Below are positions 39,846 to 43,079 of a DNA stretch of 43,079 nt, piece after piece. The stretch is from Verrucomicrobiales bacterium (GTDB lineage: Bacteria; Verrucomicrobiota; Verrucomicrobiia; Limisphaerales; CANJXF01), in assembly GCA_947478865.1 (NCBI GenBank), contig CANJXF010000037.1, forward strand, positions 1 to 43,079, written 5' to 3'. Numbering within the stretch: position 1 is the first letter of the stretch; each line of letters begins with the position of its first letter. Under the pieces are notes generated by a model. It ran no database searches. It saw only the letters and a list, made by a program, of their open reading frames with translations, and was not told the DNA's origin. A program made the position numbers and the translations under genes.

Positions 39846-40913
39846 CTATTTCTTGTCTGTTGCGCCCGTGGATTTTGCTGCGCCCTTATCGGTTTTGGCC
39901 GATCCGACCAATTCCACGTTCGCTTCTTTCTTAATCTTTTCGAAATAGTCAGGGACTTGTTTCTGCAGTTCCTGCTGGGTCAAACCCTCTTTCAAATCGG
40001 GCAGGACCTTCTCGAATGCGACTTTTTCCGGCGGGATTTTTTGCAGCAACTTGATGATATGGTAGCCAAAACGGGTTTCGACGATGTCGCTGACCTGATT
40101 GGTTTTCAACGAGAAAGCCGCTGTTTCAAATTCAGGAACCATTTCTTTCCTGCCAAAGGTGTATTCTCCGCCTTTATCCTTGGAGCCAGGATCTTCCGAA
40201 AAGTCTTTGGCCAGTTTCGCAAAATCTTCGCCTTTGTCCGCGCGGGCTTTCACGTCTTTGGCGATTTTTTCCTTTTCCTTTTTCTTTTCCGGCGAAATCG
40301 GCTGCTGCGTGTCTTTGTCCACAGTTGAAATCAACACATGCGCGGCGCGAACGCTTTCGGGCCGCTCGAAGCGGGCCGGGTTTTCGTCGTAAAACTTCTT
40401 CGCCTGTTCTTCGGTGACTTTGATTTTCGACTTCACCTCGCGCTCGATCACAACTTCACACAGCGTTTGTTCGAATGCGCGCGATTGAAACTGTTCCGCC
40501 GACATGCCTGTCGCCTTTAATTGCTGCTGGAACAATTCTTCGGTCGGAAATTGCTTTTTCGCATCGGCGATCAATTTGTCCGTCGCTTCCTTGGCTTTGG
40601 TTTTGTCAGCGGCATCGGCCCGGCCCGTCAGCACTTTGGTGATGACCAGGCGTTGCAGGAGGTTCGACTCCACCAGCGGGCGCTGATCTTCGGGAATTCC
40701 CTTCCCGCCGCGCGCCGCCATGTTCGATTTGTAATCGATGAACGCATCTTCCACTTCGTTCTGGTGAATTTCGAAGCCCTTGCCCTTGGCGACGACTGGG
40801 TTCGCAAAGAGGGCGTCGTCCTTCTTGGGCGCGGTCGCTGCGAACAAGCTCGTGGAGACGGCCACAATGGTGAGAAGCGCGATGTTGCGCTGTTTGTTTG
40901 TCATTTTTTTCAT
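39846..40913 (-). CDS. Exported parvulin-type peptidyl-prolyl isomerase
   Basis: The N-terminus NIALLTIVAVSTSLFAATA is a signal peptide. A SurA-like N-terminal helical domain follows (residues about 35-185, with FEIHQNEVEDAFIDY), and then a single parvulin domain from about residue 190: VRAAHVLIST, FAKLAKDFSEDPGSKDKGG, FGRKEMVPEFETAAFSL and FGYHIIKLL. It probably helps outer-membrane or secreted proteins fold in the periplasm. The C-terminus is Lys/Ala-rich. It follows serA by 16 nt, so the two are probably co-transcribed. The name SurA or PrsA is not safe without wider comparison. Confidence 0.88.
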   Translation of the reverse strand: MKKMTNKQRNIALLTIVAVSTSLFAATAPKKDDALFANPVVAKGKGFEIHQNEVEDAFIDYKSNMAARGGKGIPEDQRPLVESNLLQRLVITKVLTGRADAADKTKAKEATDKLIADAKKQFPTEELFQQQLKATGMSAEQFQSRAFEQTLCEVVIEREVKSKIKVTEEQAKKFYDENPARFERPESVRAAHVLISTVDKDTQQPISPEKKKEKEKIAKDVKARADKGEDFAKLAKDFSEDPGSKDKGGEYTFGRKEMVPEFETAAFSLKTNQVSDIVETRFGYHIIKLLQKIPPEKVAFEKVLPDLKEGLTQQELQKQVPDYFEKIKKEANVELVGSAKTDKGAAKSTGATDKK

Positions 40914-40929
40914 TTTTTAAATCATCTTT

Positions 40930-42525
40930 TTACAGTTTCACCACGCGCACATTGCTGATGTCCGGGTCGGTTTGAATTTCTTCGAGCAACGACGTGGGCG
41001 GCACGCTGTCCAAATTCAAAACCGTCAACGCCTCGCCGCCCGCTGCGTCGCGACTCAAGCTCATGCTCGCAATATTCACTTTGTGCTTGGCCATCAGGGT
41101 CCCGATGTAGCCGACGATGCCGGGTCGATCCTTGTTATTCATCAGGAAAACGACGCCGCTGGGCACAATCTCGGTCGGCTGGCTGAAAAGTCGAACGATT
41201 CGCGGATTATTCGGCGAACCGAAGAACGTCCCGCCCGCTGAAACTTTTTCTTTGCCCGCAGTGACCGATACATGAAGCCATTCGTTGAACGTGACCGGCT
41301 CGTCGGATTTCTTTTCCTCGACCGTGATTCCCGCCGCCGCCGTGGCCGCGCGCACATTCACATTGTTCACGTCCTTGATCGCGCCCGCTTGCAGGAAACC
41401 CATCAAAATTGACCGCGTGATCGGATCAATGTTCGGTAATTCCCGCGCTTTGCCGCCGTAAGTGACGTGAATGCGATCCACATTCGCGGGCGAAAGCTGG
41501 CCGAGCAACTTCCCAAGCTTCTCCCCGAGCAACAGATACGGCTGCACTTCCTCAAACGTCTTGGCGTCGATGAACGGCAGGTTCACCGCGTTGCGAACCT
41601 CGCCCGTCAGAAGGTAAGCCGCGATAATCTCCGCCACTTCCAGCCCGCATTTCTCCTGCGCTTCCGAAGTGCTCGCGCCCAAATGCGGGGTGAGCAATAC
41701 ATTCGGCAACTTGCGGAAAACGTGGTCCGCCGGCAGCGGTTCCTCCGCGAAAACATCCAGCGCCACCCCGCCAATTTTCTTGGATTCCAACGCCGCGACC
41801 AAATCCTTTTCCTGAATGATTTCGCCGCGCGCGCAATTGACGATGCGCACGCCCGGCTTCATTTTCGCAAATGCATCCGCGTTCAACATCCCGCGGGTTT
41901 GCTCCGTCACCGGCATGTGAACCGTGATGAAATCAGCCGCTTTGTAAATTGCATCCGCCTCCGGCACCAGCTCCACGCCGAGCTGGCGGGCGCGCGCTTC
42001 GGTCAAAAACGGATCGTAAGCCACCACCCGCATGTTGAAGGCGAGCGCGCGCTTGGCGACCTCCCCGCCGATGCGGCCCATGCCCAACACGCCGAGCGTT
42101 TTGCCGCTGAGTTCCGTGCCTTGAAACAATTTCCGATCCCATTTGCCCGCCACCATCGAGCTGTGCGCCGGGCCGATGTGCCGCGCCAGCGCGCCCAGCA
42201 TGAAAAACGTCAGTTCCGCCGTGGTGATCGTGTTGCCGCCGGGCGTGTTCATCACAACGACGCCGCGCTGCGTGGCCGCTTCGACATCCACGTTATCCAC
42301 CCCGACCCCGGCGCGGCCGACCACGCGCAATTTCGTGGCGGCTTCGAGAATCTTCTTGGAAATCTTGGTTTCCGAGCGCACCACCATCGCCTCAACCTCC
42401 CCGACCAGCGGGATCAGTTCCGCTTCGGACAAACGCTTGTCCAAAACCGTGACCTTGAATTCAGGCCGCTGTTTAAACAGGGCAATTCCCTTCGGAGAAA
42501 TGGGGTCGCAAATCAGCACGTTCAT
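40930..42525 (-). CDS. serA: D-3-phosphoglycerate dehydrogenase
   Basis: SerA starts serine synthesis by oxidising 3-phosphoglycerate. The 531-residue protein is of the long type: catalytic and NAD-binding domains with GMGRIGGEVAKRA, NCARGEI (catalytic Arg), AEEPLP (Glu) and TPHLGASTSEA (His), then an intervening domain and a C-terminal ACT domain starting near NNKDRPGIVGYIGTLM. The ATG at 42525 gives the standard start MNVLICDPISPKGI. The reading frame stays open for about 145 more codons upstream, but this is low-quality sequence that crosses the promoter. Serine may regulate it through the ACT domain. Confidence 0.95.
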   Translation of the reverse strand: MNVLICDPISPKGIALFKQRPEFKVTVLDKRLSEAELIPLVGEVEAMVVRSETKISKKILEAATKLRVVGRAGVGVDNVDVEAATQRGVVVMNTPGGNTITTAELTFFMLGALARHIGPAHSSMVAGKWDRKLFQGTELSGKTLGVLGMGRIGGEVAKRALAFNMRVVAYDPFLTEARARQLGVELVPEADAIYKAADFITVHMPVTEQTRGMLNADAFAKMKPGVRIVNCARGEIIQEKDLVAALESKKIGGVALDVFAEEPLPADHVFRKLPNVLLTPHLGASTSEAQEKCGLEVAEIIAAYLLTGEVRNAVNLPFIDAKTFEEVQPYLLLGEKLGKLLGQLSPANVDRIHVTYGGKARELPNIDPITRSILMGFLQAGAIKDVNNVNVRAATAAAGITVEEKKSDEPVTFNEWLHVSVTAGKEKVSAGGTFFGSPNNPRIVRLFSQPTEIVPSGVVFLMNNKDRPGIVGYIGTLMAKHKVNIASMSLSRDAAGGEALTVLNLDSVPPTSLLEEIQTDPDISNVRVVKL

Positions 42526-42538
42526 AAAAAGAGGGCGC

Positions 42539-42567
42539 AGTCTAGGGAAACGATTTTGGCAGGTCAA
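42539..42567 (-). promoter_or_regulatory. Promoter of serA
   Basis: On the reverse strand TTGACC (42567-42562) and TAGACT (42544-42539) are 17 nt apart. The -10 box ends 13 nt before the ATG, leaving a leader of about 6 nt with no ribosome site. Confidence 0.5.
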
Positions 42568-42930
42568 ATGTTCAAATCCCTCTGTTTTGCCAATTCCCCT
42601 TGGCTCAAAACCCCGCCCAACGCGCCGGAAATCCCGTTTCTCAGCCGAAAGCCGGCCTCTGCCAGCCGAAGATTCTCCCGTGAAAATCCGCGGTAATCGC
42701 CTGGGCGCCGATGATTTTCCGGAGGGTCGGGAAAATAAATTGTCGTTAACCCGGCTTCCCAAGTGGCGGCAGGCGTCCGCGCCTGCCGTGGAGGGCGCGC
42801 GTCCCGCCGCCCGGAAGAGAGGATGGGAGGTTTGAGGATTCTGAAATGTTCCAGCGCTGGATCGAGGATGCGCTGATCCGCAGGACCCAGTGGGAACGCA
42901 TCCTGGCCCTGCTCGATTGGAGTGCGGGGG
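42568..42930. other. Non-coding stretch between serA and the transposase fragment
   Basis: Frames in this region overlap serA leader sequence or the IS remnant and lack support. It contains the phrase CGCGGATTTTCACGGGAGAA-like reverse-strand sequence near 42675-42705 and the strong palindrome listed separately. It looks like degraded repeat-rich DNA. Confidence 0.45.
42767..42788. repeat. Perfect 9-bp inverted repeat hairpin
   Basis: CGGCAGGCG and CGCCTGCCG are separated by TCCG. No T-tract follows on either strand, so it is not a typical terminator. It may be one copy of a dispersed palindromic repeat. Confidence 0.55.
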
Positions 42931-43079
42931 CATTGCCGCAGAGTGCTGACCGAAGCTGCGTGGCAATACCGCTTAAAACCCAAGGTCAGCGAAGCCATCC
43001 AGAAGCGGCAGGAAGGTCAAAGCAAAGCGGTGCGCCTGATCGCGTGGCAGGCGCAGGAGCGACTGAACAAACGCTTCAA
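42931..43079 (+). mobile_element. IS110-family transposase, 3' fragment running off the edge
   Basis: From about 42931, and read in frame from 42943, the sequence encodes RRVLTEAAWQYRLKPKVSEA and then RQEGQSKAVRLIAWQAQERL, the conserved part of the transposase_20 domain of IS110/IS116/IS902 elements. Upstream the frame loses similarity and meets a TGA at 42874-42876, so the 5' part is missing or rearranged. The right edge cuts the gene. No terminal repeats can be judged, as is usual for IS110. Confidence 0.75.

Noticed and set aside
41467-42696. Forward frame of 409 codons opposite serA
   Set aside because: It is the antisense of serA, rich in Arg and His as expected for a shadow, and has no recognisable domain.
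42526-42966. N-terminal extension of serA of about 145 codons
   Set aside because: It crosses the promoter boxes, has no family similarity and reaches into the IS fragment; MNVLICDP is the normal start.
1-43079. CRISPR array, prophage, toxin-antitoxin pair or defence island
   Set aside because: No regular direct repeats with spacers, integrase, phage structural genes or known defence domains were seen.

Overview
The window looks like chromosomal DNA of a free-living member of the Verrucomicrobiota, probably near the Pedosphaera/Limisphaerales group. The clues are a moderately GC-rich composition, pseudopilins with the [16 protein letters not shown]-type N-terminus and a C-terminal HxxxxxxxDxH-like element, secreted TIM-barrel epimerase-like proteins, and housekeeping proteins whose form matches that phylum. 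The assignment comes from protein style alone; no rRNA or tRNA gene lies in the window. Most of the window is dense core chromosome, with possible disruption only at the two edges.

Layout. 1-1735: a GH1 beta-glycosidase that lost its C-terminal half at the left edge, and a RibD-C reductase. 1764-7203: trigger factor with its own promoter and terminator, then a reverse-strand pair of a cyclic-nucleotide-domain histidine kinase and mutL, then a type II pseudopilin. 7272-9541: threonine aldolase and an outer-membrane beta-barrel-like protein. 9659-13609: a five-gene run gloA, folP, cdaA, cdaR, glmM, which joins folate synthesis, c-di-AMP synthesis and cell-wall precursor synthesis. 13615-15640: a lipoprotein, an L,D-transpeptidase and a 60-residue protein. 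15819-23801: addB and addA, the two halves of a RecBCD-like recombination nuclease, split by an opposite-strand hypothetical gene. 23798-26288: a membrane-anchored GrpE-like protein and a two-subunit class I fumarase. 26390-29611: three pilin-like genes (PilV, PilW and PilX-like), the last with two blocks of internal repeats. 29699-34221: lipid kinase, epimerase-like protein, thiD, polX. 34576-36727: rpmB, smpB, rpoZ, a small conserved-looking protein, an unexplained 145-nt foldable element, and an FmdB zinc ribbon. 36766-42525: moaA with a coiled-coil membrane protein, a LON-domain protein with a DUF1844 protein, and serA with a parvulin. 42568-43079: a non-coding stretch with a strong palindrome, then the 3' part of an IS110-family transposase running off the right edge.

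The items most worth a second look are: the inverted-repeat element at 36256-36400, which may be a structured RNA or a small mobile repeat; the intrinsic terminator that ends directly at the smpB start codon; several sigma70-like promoters whose -10 box sits only 6 to 13 nt before the start codon, implying leaderless or nearly leaderless mRNAs; the folP-cdaA-cdaR-glmM arrangement with an altered DGA motif; the tethered GrpE-like protein; and the repeat-rich PilX-like protein. I did not see a clear defence system, CRISPR array or prophage.
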